Shown here: positions 32,753 through 41,678 of the stretch, piece after piece
Layout of the letters: every line of letters starts with the position of its first letter
Position numbering within the stretch: position 1 is the first letter of the stretch
DNA from: Cryobacterium soli
Lineage (GTDB): Bacteria; Actinomycetota; Actinomycetes; Actinomycetales; Microbacteriaceae
Assembly: GCF_003611035.1 (NCBI RefSeq)
Contig: NZ_CP030033.1
Location: forward strand, 2,170,001-2,234,000
Length of the DNA: 64,000 bases
Direction of reading: 5' to 3'
Notes under the pieces: generated by a model
What the model saw: the letters and a program-made list of their open reading frames with translations, nothing else
Database searches by the model: none
What the model was told of the DNA's origin: nothing
Program-made: the position numbers and the translations under genes

Positions 32753-34561
32753 TCAGCCGGCCAGGTGCGCTCGCCAACCTCCGGTAGCCGTGATGTCGGC
32801 GGCGCCAGCGGTGGCGATCGGCTCGCAGAGGAACCCCTCCACCTGGTTGCCGTCGGCCAGGTCCACTCGCCCGATGACCATGGGCTGCGGCAGCGCCGCA
32901 ACAAACCGTCCGAAGGATGCCGCGTCCAGCGCCCAGAGTTCCACCTCGATCGGCGCCCCCTCGCCCTCGGCCACGCGCACCAGGCCGGGCTTGGGCGGCA
33001 CGGTGTCGAGGGCGAAGAGGCGGTAGTCGGCGGAGGTCGTCGTGGTGACGAGCAGCCGGCCGTCTACCGAGGTGAGCTGGTGGTTGAGCGGCTGGCCGGA
33101 GAGGTGCGCACCGGCAACGGCCAGCACGATCTCGTGCGGCAAGGCTCCGGCCGCCGCAACGGGCTGCTCGGTACCGGTCGGCGCCGCGGCAGCCTGCCCG
33201 GTCGCACCTGCAGCCACGATGCGGCGCGCAAGCTGCACCAGTCGGGCATCAGTGAAGGCCGGGCCCACCAGCTGCACGCCGAAGTGAGTCTGGCCGACCA
33301 TGCCGCCGGGCACCGCGATCGCGGCCAGGTCGAGCAGGTTGGCGAAGTTGGTGAACCGGCCCAGCCGGCTGTTCACGGTGATGGGCTCCGCGGCCACCTC
33401 GGCCAGGGTCGGGTGTTCCACCGTGGTCGGCAGGAGCAGCGCGTCGATGGTCGAGAAGGCCTGCCGGCTCAGCACCCGGTCAACGTCGAGGGCCTCCAGG
33501 TCGCTGAAGAGCCGGTGCGCGGGCACGTCGCGGGCACCGGACACGATCGCGCCCACGACGGGATCGACCTCGTCGGGGTGCGCGTCGACGAAGGCGCCGA
33601 CGGCCGCGTATCGCTCGGCCACGAAAGCGCCCTCGTAGAGCATCCGGGCCGTGCGGAGGAACGGCTCGATGTCGACCTCGACGAGCTCAGCACCGCCGGC
33701 GCGCAGCCCGGCGACGACGACGTCGAACGCCTCGCCCCAGCCGGGGGCGAGCTGGCCGAGCTGGCCGGGCCTTGGTACGCCGATGCGCACTCCCGGACCC
33801 GCGCCGGCAGCGCCCCGGGCGACCTCAGCGTTGGGTCGCCCTGCCGATCCCCCGGCATTGCCGCCGACAGGGGCCACCCGCGACAGCGGGTCGCGCTCGT
33901 CGTATCCGGCCATCACGCCGGCCACAGTCTCGGCCAGGTCGATGTCGGCGGCGAGCACCGTGACGCAGTCCAGCGACCGGCAGGCCGGCACGACGCCGGC
34001 CGTCGAGACCAGTCCGCGGGTCGGTTTGATGCCCACGAGGCCGTGGAACGCCGCCGGCACCCGGCCGGAACCGGCCGTATCGGTGCCCAGGGCGAAGTCG
34101 ACCAGGCCAAGCGCCACGGCCACGGCGGAGCCACTGCTGGAGCCACCCGAGATGTACTCGGGCCTGAACGCGTGCCGCACGGCTCCGTAGGGGCTGCGGG
34201 TGCCGACCAGGCCGGTGGCGAACTGGTCGAGGTTGGTGGCGCCCAGGCACACGGCCCCGGCGGCGCGGAGCCGGGCGACCGCCGTCGCATCCGTCTGGGC
34301 GAGTTCGCCGAAGGCCGGGCAGGCCGCGGTGGTGACGAGGCCCTGGATGTCGATATTGCCCTTGGCCGCGAAGAGCAGCCCGGCCAGCGGCAGGTCGGCG
34401 CCGCCCAGCAGCCGGCGCTCCACCTCGGCGGCCTCGGCGTGAACCTCGGCCTCCGGCCGCAGCTCGATCCACACCTCGGGCCGGTCGACGTCCGCGATAC
34501 GGGCATAGGCGCGGGAGACGGCATCCGTCACGCTCAAGCCCACATTCTCCGCCGCACTCAT
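32753..34561 (-). CDS. atzF: Allophanate hydrolase
   Basis: A 602-residue AtzF/Dur2-type amidase. The amidase-signature domain carries the catalytic Lys (LLFAAKGNIDIQG, near residue 66), the Gly/Ser loop YISGGSSSGSAVAVALGLVD and the nucleophile region ALGTDTAGSGRVPAAFHGLV. A C-terminal domain from about residue 475 (GAHLSGQPLNHQLTSVDGRL to ITATGGWRAHLAG) matches the gamma-glutamylcyclotransferase-like half of AtzF. It splits allophanate into ammonia and CO2. ATG 34561 overlaps the carboxylase stop (ATGA), so the two are co-translated as successive enzymes. Confidence 0.94.
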   Translation of the reverse strand: MSAAENVGLSVTDAVSRAYARIADVDRPEVWIELRPEAEVHAEAAEVERRLLGGADLPLAGLLFAAKGNIDIQGLVTTAACPAFGELAQTDATAVARLRAAGAVCLGATNLDQFATGLVGTRSPYGAVRHAFRPEYISGGSSSGSAVAVALGLVDFALGTDTAGSGRVPAAFHGLVGIKPTRGLVSTAGVVPACRSLDCVTVLAADIDLAETVAGVMAGYDERDPLSRVAPVGGNAGGSAGRPNAEVARGAAGAGPGVRIGVPRPGQLGQLAPGWGEAFDVVVAGLRAGGAELVEVDIEPFLRTARMLYEGAFVAERYAAVGAFVDAHPDEVDPVVGAIVSGARDVPAHRLFSDLEALDVDRVLSRQAFSTIDALLLPTTVEHPTLAEVAAEPITVNSRLGRFTNFANLLDLAAIAVPGGMVGQTHFGVQLVGPAFTDARLVQLARRIVAAGATGQAAAAPTGTEQPVAAAGALPHEIVLAVAGAHLSGQPLNHQLTSVDGRLLVTTTTSADYRLFALDTVPPKPGLVRVAEGEGAPIEVELWALDAASFGRFVAALPQPMVIGRVDLADGNQVEGFLCEPIATAGAADITATGGWRAHLAG

Positions 34562-37500
34562 GCCGCCTCCTCCCGCTCCACGATCACCAGGACCGAGCCG
34601 GGCGCGACGCTGTCGCCGGCGGCCGCGAGCATGCGCACCACCCGACCGTCGAAGGGCGCCACCACGTGCGCCTCCATCTTCATGGCCTCGAGCGAGACGA
34701 GGGTTTGCCCGGCGGCGACACTGTCGCCCACGGCCACGTCGAGGCGGAACACGCTCGCGGTGAAGGGCGCCTCGACGCCCTCACAGCCGGGTGGCACCAC
34801 GACGGCGGCGGCCGAAACCACCGGGGCAAGGGCCGCTGCGTCGTCTCGGTCGAACTCGCCCGACTCCTCCCAGGCATGCCGCTCGGCAGCGAACGCCTCG
34901 CCCTGCTGCGCACGGAACTCGGCGATCGACTCGGCGTTCTCGGCGAGGAAGGCCTCGTACTCCTTCATCGAGAACTCGCCCTCCTCGATGCGGATGGGCA
35001 GCCGGCCGGCCTTCATCTCAGCGCGCATCTCGAGCAGGTCCTCCGGCAGCACCGGGTACCAGCTGATGCGGTCGAAGAACTTGAGCAGCCACGGCACCCC
35101 CTCGGCGAACGGGCCGCGCTGCGCGTGGGTCGACCAGATCGGCACGGTGCGCCCCACGAACTGATAGCCGCCAGGGCCCTCCATGCCGTAGATGCAGAGG
35201 TAGGCGCCTCCGATGCCCACCGCGTTCTGCGGCGTCCAGGTGCGAGCAGGGTTGTACTTCGTGGTCACCAGGCGGTGCCGCGGGTCCAGCGGCGTGGCCA
35301 CGGGCGCGCCCAGGTACACGTCGCCGAGGCCCAGCACCAGGTATTCGGCCTCGTAGACCGTGCGCATCACGTCGTCCACCGAGGCGACGCCGTTGATGCG
35401 GCGGATGAACTCGATGTTCCACGGGCACCACGGGGCGTCGTCGCGCACCCCGGAGATGTAGCGTTCGATGGCCTCCCGCGTGGCGGGGTCGTCCCACGAC
35501 AGCGGCAGCGACACGGTCCGGCTGGGCACGGTGAGCTCGCTCGTGGCGGGCAGGCCCGCTTCGACGGCGGCCACGATGTCGAGCAGCTCGGGCAGCGGCA
35601 GCAGGTCGGGGTCCACGTGCACCTGCAGCGAACGGATGCCGGGGGTCAGGTCGATGATGCCGGGCAGCTCACCGTCGTCCCAGCGCTGCTGCAGCACGGC
35701 GGCGAGCGCGTGCACCCGCATCCGCGAGGCCAGGTCGAGCACCATCTCGCCGTATTCCACGAGCAGGTTGGCGTCGCCACTGCGGCGGAAGGTCATGGCC
35801 GGGCTGGTCGTGGTGGCCGGCCGGCTGCGCAGGATGCCGCCGTCCACGGTGGGCGCGCGGCCGGCGGTGACCGCCAGGGTGGGGTCCAGCCGCAGGGCGT
35901 GCGCCTGCCGGTCGTCCACGGGCACGAACTCCACGGTGTCGCCCGGGCGCAGCTGGCCGAGCTTCCAGAGCTGACCGCTGGGCACGGTGGCCGGGCAGGT
36001 GAACCCGCCCAGGCTCGGACCGTCCGGGCCGAGCAGGATCGGCAGGTCGCCGGTGTAGTCCACGGCGCCCACGGCGTACGGGGTGTCGTGGATGTTCGAC
36101 GGGTGCAGTCCGGCCTCGCCGCCGTCGTTCCTCGCCCATTCCGGTTTCGGGCCGACCAGCCGCACACCGGTGCGGGCGGAGTTGAAGTGCACGGCCCAGC
36201 GGGTGCCGTGGAACACCGCGATGTCGGCCTCGGTGAAGAACTCCGGGGCGGCGTGGGGGCCTTCGAGGGCCGCGATGCGCCACTCGGAGGTGAACACGGG
36301 GCGTTCACGCGCGGGTACCTCCCGGGGCGCGGCCACGGGCATCCGCGCGGCGAGCGCGATGATGTCGCCGGTGCGGAGGGCCCGGCCGGCCGCGCCGCCC
36401 ATCTCACCGAGGTCGAAGGTGGCGGCGCTGCCGAGCACCAGCGGCACGTCGAGGCCGCCGGCCACGAGCAGGTAGCTGCGCATGCCGGTGCGGGGCGTGC
36501 CCACGGCCAGCGTCGCCCCGGCCGGCACGGCCACGGGGGTCCACTGCGGCTGGTCGACACCGTCGACGGTGAGCGGGGTGGGTGCTCCGGTGAGCATCAC
36601 GGTCGCGGCGGTGTGGAAGCGCAGGGTCGGCCCCTGCATCGTGATCTCCAGGCCCGCCTCCCCCTCGGCGTTGCCGAGTGCGGTATTGCCGAGCCGGAAG
36701 GACAGGTCGTCCATGGGCCCCGACGGCGGGATGCCGACGGCCCAGTAACCGGTGCGGCCGGGCCAGTCCTGGATGGTGCAGAGCAGGCCGGACTTCACGA
36801 CCTCGAACCGGGGGCTGGTGTTCCGGATGCCCGCGAGGGTGTCGGTGGAGTGGGTGGCGGCGCGCACCGTGGGGTCGGCGGCGATCGACCGGAGCAGCCC
36901 CAGGTTGGTGGCGACGCCGTCCACGCGCACGTCGGCGAGGGTGTCGGCGAGGGCCTGCCAGGCGGCCTCGCGGGTGGAGCCGTGGGTGATCACCTTGCTC
37001 AGCAGCGGGTCGTAGTGGGTGCTCACCTCGGCGCCGGCTTCGAGCCAGCTGTCGATGCGGGCGTCGTTCTCGCTGCCGACCGGATGCACCACCCGGGTGA
37101 CGGTGCCGGCGCTGGGCAGGTTGCCGAGATCGGTGTTTTCGGCGTAGACCCTGGCCTCCACCGCGAAGCCGCTCGCGACCAACGGTGTCTGCACCACGGC
37201 TGTGTCGCCGAGGGCCAGGCGCAGCATCCACTCGACCAGGTCGATGCCGTAGACGGCCTCGGTGACCGGGTGTTCCACCTGCAGGCGGGTGTTCACTTCG
37301 AGGAACGCGGCCTCCTGCCGCACCGGGTCGTAGATGTACTCCACGGTTCCGGCCGACCGGTAGTCCACGGAGGCGCAGAGCCGGCGGGCGGCGTCGGCGA
37401 TGCTCTCGCGTACGTGGTCGGGCAGGTCGGGCGCCGGGGCCTCCTCGGCCACCTTCTGGTTGCGCCGCTGCAGGCTGCAGTCGCGGTCGCCGATGCTCAC

Positions 37501-38199
37501 GACGCTGCCGAGCCCGTCGCCGAAGACCTGCACCTCCACGTGCCGGGCGCCCACGACGAGCCGTTCGAGGAAGACGCCCGAGGAGGAGAAGCTGGCCCCG
37601 GCGATGCGGGTGACGTTCTCCCATGAGCCGGCGAGTTCGGTGGCATCGTGGCAGGCCTGCATGCCGATGCCGCCGCCGCCGGCAGTGGCCTTGAGCATCA
37701 CCGGGTAGCCGATGGTCTCGGCCTGCTCGAGCGCGTGCTCGAGGCTGTCGAGCAGGCCGGTGCCGGCCAGCAGCGGCACCCCGGCGGCCGTGGCGGCGTC
37801 GCGGGCGGTGTGCTTGGTGCCGAACAGGTCAAGCTGCTCCGGGGTGGGGCCCACGAAGACGATGCCGGCGGCCTGGCAGGCGCGGGCGAAGTCGGCGTTC
37901 TCGGAGAGGAACCCGTAGCCGGGGTGGATGGCGCCGGCGCCGTGTTCGAGGGCGGCGGCGATGATCAGGTCGCCGCGCAGGTAGCTCTCCGCGGCGGGCG
38001 ACGGGCCGAGCAGCACGGCCACGTCGGCCTGGTGCACGTGCAGGGCGCCCCGGTCGGCCTCGGAGTAGACGGCCACGGTCTTCAGCCCCATGGCGCGGGC
38101 GGTGCGGATGATGCGCACCGCGATCTCGCCGCGGTTGGCGATCAGGACGGTGTCGAACGCAGCAGTACCGGCCGTCATGTCTCCCGAGACGGCGCTCAT
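34558..38199 (-). CDS. uca: Biotin-dependent urea/guanidine carboxylase
   Basis: A 1213-residue single-chain carboxylase. Domain order: biotin carboxylase (DTVLIANRGEIAVRIIRTAR at the N-terminus, ATP-grasp loop MLKATAGGGGIGMQ, VNTRLQVEHPVTE), carboxyltransferase halves of the allophanate-hydrolase-like (KipA/KipI) type from about residues 480-1050 (GIPPSGPMDDLSFRLGNTAL, GDTVEFVPVDDRQA), and a C-terminal biotin domain (SLEAMKMEAHVVAPFDG, biotinyl-Lys in AMKME). It carboxylates urea, or guanidine, with ATP and bicarbonate. The DUF1989 pair upstream makes guanidine plausible. ATG 38199 overlaps the preceding stop (ATGA). Confidence 0.93.
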   Translation of the reverse strand: MSAVSGDMTAGTAAFDTVLIANRGEIAVRIIRTARAMGLKTVAVYSEADRGALHVHQADVAVLLGPSPAAESYLRGDLIIAAALEHGAGAIHPGYGFLSENADFARACQAAGIVFVGPTPEQLDLFGTKHTARDAATAAGVPLLAGTGLLDSLEHALEQAETIGYPVMLKATAGGGGIGMQACHDATELAGSWENVTRIAGASFSSSGVFLERLVVGARHVEVQVFGDGLGSVVSIGDRDCSLQRRNQKVAEEAPAPDLPDHVRESIADAARRLCASVDYRSAGTVEYIYDPVRQEAAFLEVNTRLQVEHPVTEAVYGIDLVEWMLRLALGDTAVVQTPLVASGFAVEARVYAENTDLGNLPSAGTVTRVVHPVGSENDARIDSWLEAGAEVSTHYDPLLSKVITHGSTREAAWQALADTLADVRVDGVATNLGLLRSIAADPTVRAATHSTDTLAGIRNTSPRFEVVKSGLLCTIQDWPGRTGYWAVGIPPSGPMDDLSFRLGNTALGNAEGEAGLEITMQGPTLRFHTAATVMLTGAPTPLTVDGVDQPQWTPVAVPAGATLAVGTPRTGMRSYLLVAGGLDVPLVLGSAATFDLGEMGGAAGRALRTGDIIALAARMPVAAPREVPARERPVFTSEWRIAALEGPHAAPEFFTEADIAVFHGTRWAVHFNSARTGVRLVGPKPEWARNDGGEAGLHPSNIHDTPYAVGAVDYTGDLPILLGPDGPSLGGFTCPATVPSGQLWKLGQLRPGDTVEFVPVDDRQAHALRLDPTLAVTAGRAPTVDGGILRSRPATTTSPAMTFRRSGDANLLVEYGEMVLDLASRMRVHALAAVLQQRWDDGELPGIIDLTPGIRSLQVHVDPDLLPLPELLDIVAAVEAGLPATSELTVPSRTVSLPLSWDDPATREAIERYISGVRDDAPWCPWNIEFIRRINGVASVDDVMRTVYEAEYLVLGLGDVYLGAPVATPLDPRHRLVTTKYNPARTWTPQNAVGIGGAYLCIYGMEGPGGYQFVGRTVPIWSTHAQRGPFAEGVPWLLKFFDRISWYPVLPEDLLEMRAEMKAGRLPIRIEEGEFSMKEYEAFLAENAESIAEFRAQQGEAFAAERHAWEESGEFDRDDAAALAPVVSAAAVVVPPGCEGVEAPFTASVFRLDVAVGDSVAAGQTLVSLEAMKMEAHVVAPFDGRVVRMLAAAGDSVAPGSVLVIVEREEAA

Positions 38200-38852
38200 G
38201 CGGGTACCCCCGCGCTGATGATCATCTCGGCCCGGCTCGGGTTGAAGCCGTTGCACGGGTTGTTGATCTGCGGGCAGTTGGAGACCAGCACCAGGGTGTC
38301 CACCTCGGCGCGCAGCGACACCGACAGGCCGGGTGCGGAGATGCCGTCGACGATGCCGAGCGCGCCGTCCGGGTCGACGGGCACGTTCATGAACCAGTTG
38401 ATGTTGGAGACCAGGTCTCGTTTGCCCAGCCCCCGGCGGGAGCCCTCGGCGAGGAAGTTCTCCACGCAGGCATGCTGGGCGAAGGTGTGCAGGCCGTAGC
38501 GGAGGGTGTTCGACTCTTTCGAGCAGGCGCCGCCGAGGGTGTCGTGCCGGCCGCAGTCATCCGCGATGATCGTGAGCAGCGCGGTCGATTCGTTGTCGCG
38601 CAGCACGCTGCCCACGGTCAGGTACACGCTGTCCTGCTCCTGCAGGGTGGCCTGGGCACTGTAGGCCCGGTCGGTGTCGTCGGCGGCGTAGGCGAGGAAG
38701 TCCACGGCCTGGTTGCCGTCGAGGTCGACGATGGTGAGCACCTGACCGGCCGTGATCACGGCCGACCAGGGCGCGCGGGCTGCGACGATTTCGCGGGAGA
38801 TCTCGGCGCCGAAATCGACGGCGGATGCGACGGATGCGGTGGCGATGGTCAT
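38196..38852 (-). CDS. DUF1989 urea-carboxylase-associated protein (carboxyguanidine deiminase subunit candidate)
   Basis: A 218-residue DUF1989 protein of the urea-amidolyase-associated family. Typical segments are SAVITAGQVLTIVDLDGNQA, DTLGGACSKESNTLRYGLHT, ENFLAEGSRRGLGKRDLVSN, INWFMNVPVDPDG and VLVSNCPQINNPCNGFNPS, with Cys/His residues that could bind metal. In guanidine degraders two such proteins form a heteromeric carboxyguanidine deiminase, releasing ammonia between the carboxylase and allophanate hydrolase steps. ATG 38852 has AGGGGA upstream and overlaps the stop of the paralogue before it. Confidence 0.88.
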   Translation of the reverse strand: MTIATASVASAVDFGAEISREIVAARAPWSAVITAGQVLTIVDLDGNQAVDFLAYAADDTDRAYSAQATLQEQDSVYLTVGSVLRDNESTALLTIIADDCGRHDTLGGACSKESNTLRYGLHTFAQHACVENFLAEGSRRGLGKRDLVSNINWFMNVPVDPDGALGIVDGISAPGLSVSLRAEVDTLVLVSNCPQINNPCNGFNPSRAEMIISAGVPA

Positions 38853-39748
38853 TTCAGTCCCCTTGCGGCGAGGTAGTCGGCGGTGTTCACGAAGGCACGG
38901 CGGCCCTCGGGGCTGGCGGTCCACAGCGGGTCGTCCGGCGTCGTGGGCGCATCCGCCCAGGCGAGCACCTCGAGCGGCGTCGAGACGAACTCGGTGCGGT
39001 CGTCGAGCGGATGCGCCGTGTTGGCGATGAGCACGATCACGGGCATCTCGGTGCGGAGTGTCACACTGGCTCCGGCCCCGGCGCTGCCGGTGAAGCCGGG
39101 GTGGCCGTCGGCGTCGACCGTGACGCCCTGGAAGTACGAGACGCTCGGCGGCAGGTCCCGGCGGGTGAGGCCGTTCTTCGCCGCCGCCAGGGCGAACAGT
39201 TCGCGGCCGGCCGGCGTGGGCCCCTGGGCGGAGCCGTCGCCGTACCTGGCGGTGTTACGCGCCGCTGTGCTGGTGCCGAAGAGCGTGTCGTGCCTGCCGG
39301 AGGCATCGGCCACCGCGCTGTCAGCCACAACACTGTCGGCCACCAACGTGGCGAGCACCCGCCCCTGGTCGGAGAGCAGCAGCTGGCCCGGCGCCGTGTA
39401 GACCTGCCACTGCACCTTGACGGTGTCGGCCACGTTGAGGCGTTCGAAGGGCTGGTCGGCGTTGTAGAGCAGCACGTGTGCGCAGGCGTCGCCGGCGAGG
39501 TCGGTCAGCCGCAGTGTGGTGCCGCGGGCGAGCACCTTCTGGGCGTACCCGCCGCCGGCGACGGTCTCGGCCCAGACCAGACGGTGCGCGTCCAGCCCTG
39601 CAGGCGGCGCCGGCCAGGCCGTGGCCGGGCGCACCGGAGAAGCCTGAACGACGGTGCCCTCCTGCGCCCTGGCGTGTGCCCGGGCCCCCGAGGTCGTGGA
39701 GGTGGTGGACGATGACGCTGCTACTGCAGGCACGGTATCTGCTGGCAC
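38849..39748 (-). CDS. DUF1989 urea-carboxylase-associated protein, longer paralogue
   Basis: A 299-residue paralogue of the next gene. The first 40-50 residues are Ala/Ser/Thr/Val-rich and probably disordered; the DUF1989 domain runs from about LDAHRLVWAETVAGGGYAQK to EVLAWADAPTTPDD, with DTLFGTSTAARNTARYGDGS and the VSYFQGVTVDADG equivalent of the partner's NWFMNVPVDPDG. It is the first gene of the four-gene operon. I choose GTG 39748, which has AGGGAG eight bases upstream; GTG 39775 has none. Confidence 0.85.
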   Translation of the reverse strand: MPADTVPAVAASSSTTSTTSGARAHARAQEGTVVQASPVRPATAWPAPPAGLDAHRLVWAETVAGGGYAQKVLARGTTLRLTDLAGDACAHVLLYNADQPFERLNVADTVKVQWQVYTAPGQLLLSDQGRVLATLVADSVVADSAVADASGRHDTLFGTSTAARNTARYGDGSAQGPTPAGRELFALAAAKNGLTRRDLPPSVSYFQGVTVDADGHPGFTGSAGAGASVTLRTEMPVIVLIANTAHPLDDRTEFVSTPLEVLAWADAPTTPDDPLWTASPEGRRAFVNTADYLAARGLK

Positions 39749-39778
39749 GGTGGCTACTCCCTGTCCGTCGACCACGGT

Positions 39779-39798
39779 TTTCGATCAACTGATAGAAA
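39779..39798. promoter_or_regulatory. Candidate AmtR-type operator
   Basis: TTTCGATC-AACT-GATAGAAA: 8-bp arms with one mismatch. Read on the minus strand, TTTCTATCAGTTGATCGAAA, it differs by one core base from tttCTAT-N6-ATAGat, the AmtR nitrogen-control site of Corynebacterium. It lies 31-50 bases upstream of the DUF1989 operon start, where a repressor would block the promoter. Confidence 0.55.
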
Positions 39799-40095
39799 CT
39801 AAACCGCGGCGCGGTGTCGCCGCCGTGTCTCCCGTATTAAGAGCGTGTTACGGGCCTATCCGACCGGCGCACCCTCTTACCCGCGCGATGGACTCCGGCC
39901 CCGGGCATGCGCCGACTGAGTTAACACGATCGTTGCAATCCAGAAAGACCGCCGTGACAGTCAGCGGGCTGAATTGCATTATCGATCGGTTGACCGAAAG
40001 TCTCCCGGCGTTACCTGCTCGCCCCACAGGTTGACCGACTGGGCGGCCAGCACCAGCCATTCGCACCCAGCCGCAGCGCCTAGTCAGGAGAAACC
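39799..40095. other. Divergent intergenic region of the nitrogen-scavenging locus
   Basis: No gene is supported. It should contain the promoters of the symporter gene (plus) and the DUF1989 operon (minus). I searched for the conserved pieces of the guanidine-I (ykkC) riboswitch on both strands and for ACGR-loop mini-ykkC hairpins and saw no convincing match. Confidence 0.5.
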
Positions 40096-41598
40096 ATGAT
40101 CGTCATCGGGGTGGGCATCAGTGTCCTCATCGTTCTCATCGTCGGAATCGTCGTCGCCCGGAAGGTCGACGGCGACAGCGCCAACTATCTCGTCGCCGGG
40201 CGCAGCCTCGGCGTCCCCCTCGTGGCGGTGTCGCTGATGGCCGCGGCCGTCGACAGCAACGCCACCGTCGGCAACACCGACCTCACCTCCGGCTACGGTT
40301 TCTGGGCCGGCGCCTCGTTGGCCATCGGTCTGGCGGTCTGCCTGCTCATCTCCGGCCTCTTCCTGGCCAAGCCGATGAACAAGCTCAAGCTCTACACGCT
40401 CGCCGACTTCTTCCGCCGCCGCTACGGCCGGGTTGTCGAGGCGGGCTCGTCGGTCATCATGATCTTCTCGTTCACCATCCTGCTGGCCGGCAACCTCGTG
40501 GCCGTCGGCTTCCTGCTCGAACGCTTCGCCGGCATCGACTACGTCTGGGGCATCATCCTGTCGGTGTCGCTGGTGCTCGCCTACACGCTCGCCGGCGGGC
40601 TGTTCTCGGATGCCTACACCGCGGCCATCCAGACCGTCATCACCGTCGTGGCCTCCATCGCCCTGCTCGGCTGGGTCGTCATCAACTTCGGCATCATCGT
40701 TCCGGCCGGCATGGGTCCGTTCGACCTCGGCCAGCTCACCGACCCCGCCCAGGGCGCCCCGATCAACTGGGCCACCCTCATCTCGCTGGGCATCGGCGAC
40801 CTTGTCGCCATCGACTTCATGCAGCGCATCTTCGCCGCGAAGTCGCCCGAGGTTGCCCAGAAGTCCTGCTTCTACGCCGCAGGCGGCACCTTCGTGATCG
40901 GCATCATCTACGCCCTCGTCGCCCTCACCACCACCGCGGCGCTCGGACTGTCCACCGCCGACGGGCCCATCCTCTACACGCTGCTCGGTGACTACGCGCC
41001 GCCGCTGCTGGCCGTGCTGGTGCTCTCGGGCATCGTCGCCGCCTCGTTCTCCACCGCAGCCGGCGCCATCCTGGCCACGTCCGCCATCGCGGTGCGCAAC
41101 ACCTTCGGTGTGCGCCGCATCGTCTCCGGCGGTGGCGACCCTCTGCTGCGCTGGACCCGCGTGGCGATGGTGCCCATCGTCGTGATCGGCGTGCTGCTGG
41201 CGATCCGGGTCAGCCAGACCGGCATCCTGCTCACCTTCGCGTTCGACCTGATGCTGGCCTGCCTGGCCGCACCGCTCGTGCTGGGCCTGTTCTGGAAGCG
41301 CCCCGGCGCCAGCGCCGTGATCGTCGGCGCGCTGCTCGGCTTCACCGTGCGCATCACCCTGCTGGCGCTCACGCCCACCATGTACGGCGTGCCGAACGAC
41401 CTGTTCTACATCCCGAACACCGTCATCACGGCCGACCTCGACGGCTGGACCACCATGATCTCCGCCGCGGTGGGCATCGGCTCGTTCGTGCTCGTGGCGC
41501 TGCTGCACCCGCGCACGCTGCGCGAGCAGGAGCAGGAGCTGCAGGTCGAAGAGGAGCTCTCCCAGGAGCAGGCTGCCCTCCTCGAGCCCGTCGCCTGA
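40096..41598 (+). CDS. Sodium:solute symporter (SSS family), probable urea/guanidine-type substrate uptake
   Basis: A 500-residue transporter with about 13 membrane segments. The start MIVIGVGISVLIVLIVGIVV and the SSS signature region ARKVDGDSANYLVAGRSLGV, VDSNATVGNTDLTSGYGFWA and TLAGGLFSDAYTAAIQTVIT are as in urea/solute sodium symporters. The C-terminal tail is Glu/Gln-rich (REQEQELQVEEELSQEQ). ATG 40096 follows AGGAG at optimal spacing. It is divergent from the DUF1989-carboxylase-AtzF operon and very probably imports its substrate; the substrate itself is inferred from context only. Confidence 0.88.
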   Translation: MIVIGVGISVLIVLIVGIVVARKVDGDSANYLVAGRSLGVPLVAVSLMAAAVDSNATVGNTDLTSGYGFWAGASLAIGLAVCLLISGLFLAKPMNKLKLYTLADFFRRRYGRVVEAGSSVIMIFSFTILLAGNLVAVGFLLERFAGIDYVWGIILSVSLVLAYTLAGGLFSDAYTAAIQTVITVVASIALLGWVVINFGIIVPAGMGPFDLGQLTDPAQGAPINWATLISLGIGDLVAIDFMQRIFAAKSPEVAQKSCFYAAGGTFVIGIIYALVALTTTAALGLSTADGPILYTLLGDYAPPLLAVLVLSGIVAASFSTAAGAILATSAIAVRNTFGVRRIVSGGGDPLLRWTRVAMVPIVVIGVLLAIRVSQTGILLTFAFDLMLACLAAPLVLGLFWKRPGASAVIVGALLGFTVRITLLALTPTMYGVPNDLFYIPNTVITADLDGWTTMISAAVGIGSFVLVALLHPRTLREQEQELQVEEELSQEQAALLEPVA

Positions 41599-41619
41599 CC
41601 CCATCCGCTTCCCCCTCCA

Positions 41620-41667
41620 CGAACTGTGGGTAAAGCCCCGGAATTCTGGGGCTTTACTCACGGCTCG
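41620..41667. repeat. Palindromic intergenic element A4
   Basis: CGAACTGTGGGTAAAGCCCC, then GGAATTC, then TGGGGCTTTACTCACGGCTCG-like right arm. It lies between the convergent symporter and menD genes and probably terminates both. Outer ends resemble A1 and A2. Confidence 0.8.
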
Positions 41668-41678
41668 CGGTGGGGGCG

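Noticed and set aside
34666..37626. Very long plus-strand open frame (986 codons) opposite the carboxylase gene
   Set aside because: It is antisense to a fully motif-supported gene; its product is His/Gly/Arg/Val-rich with no domain, typical of a GC-rich shadow frame.
39776..40095. Guanidine riboswitch (ykkC class) before the carboxylase operon or the symporter
   Set aside because: I looked on both strands for the CTAGGGTTC and GGTCCGAGAG-type conserved segments and for paired ACGR hairpins and found none convincing.
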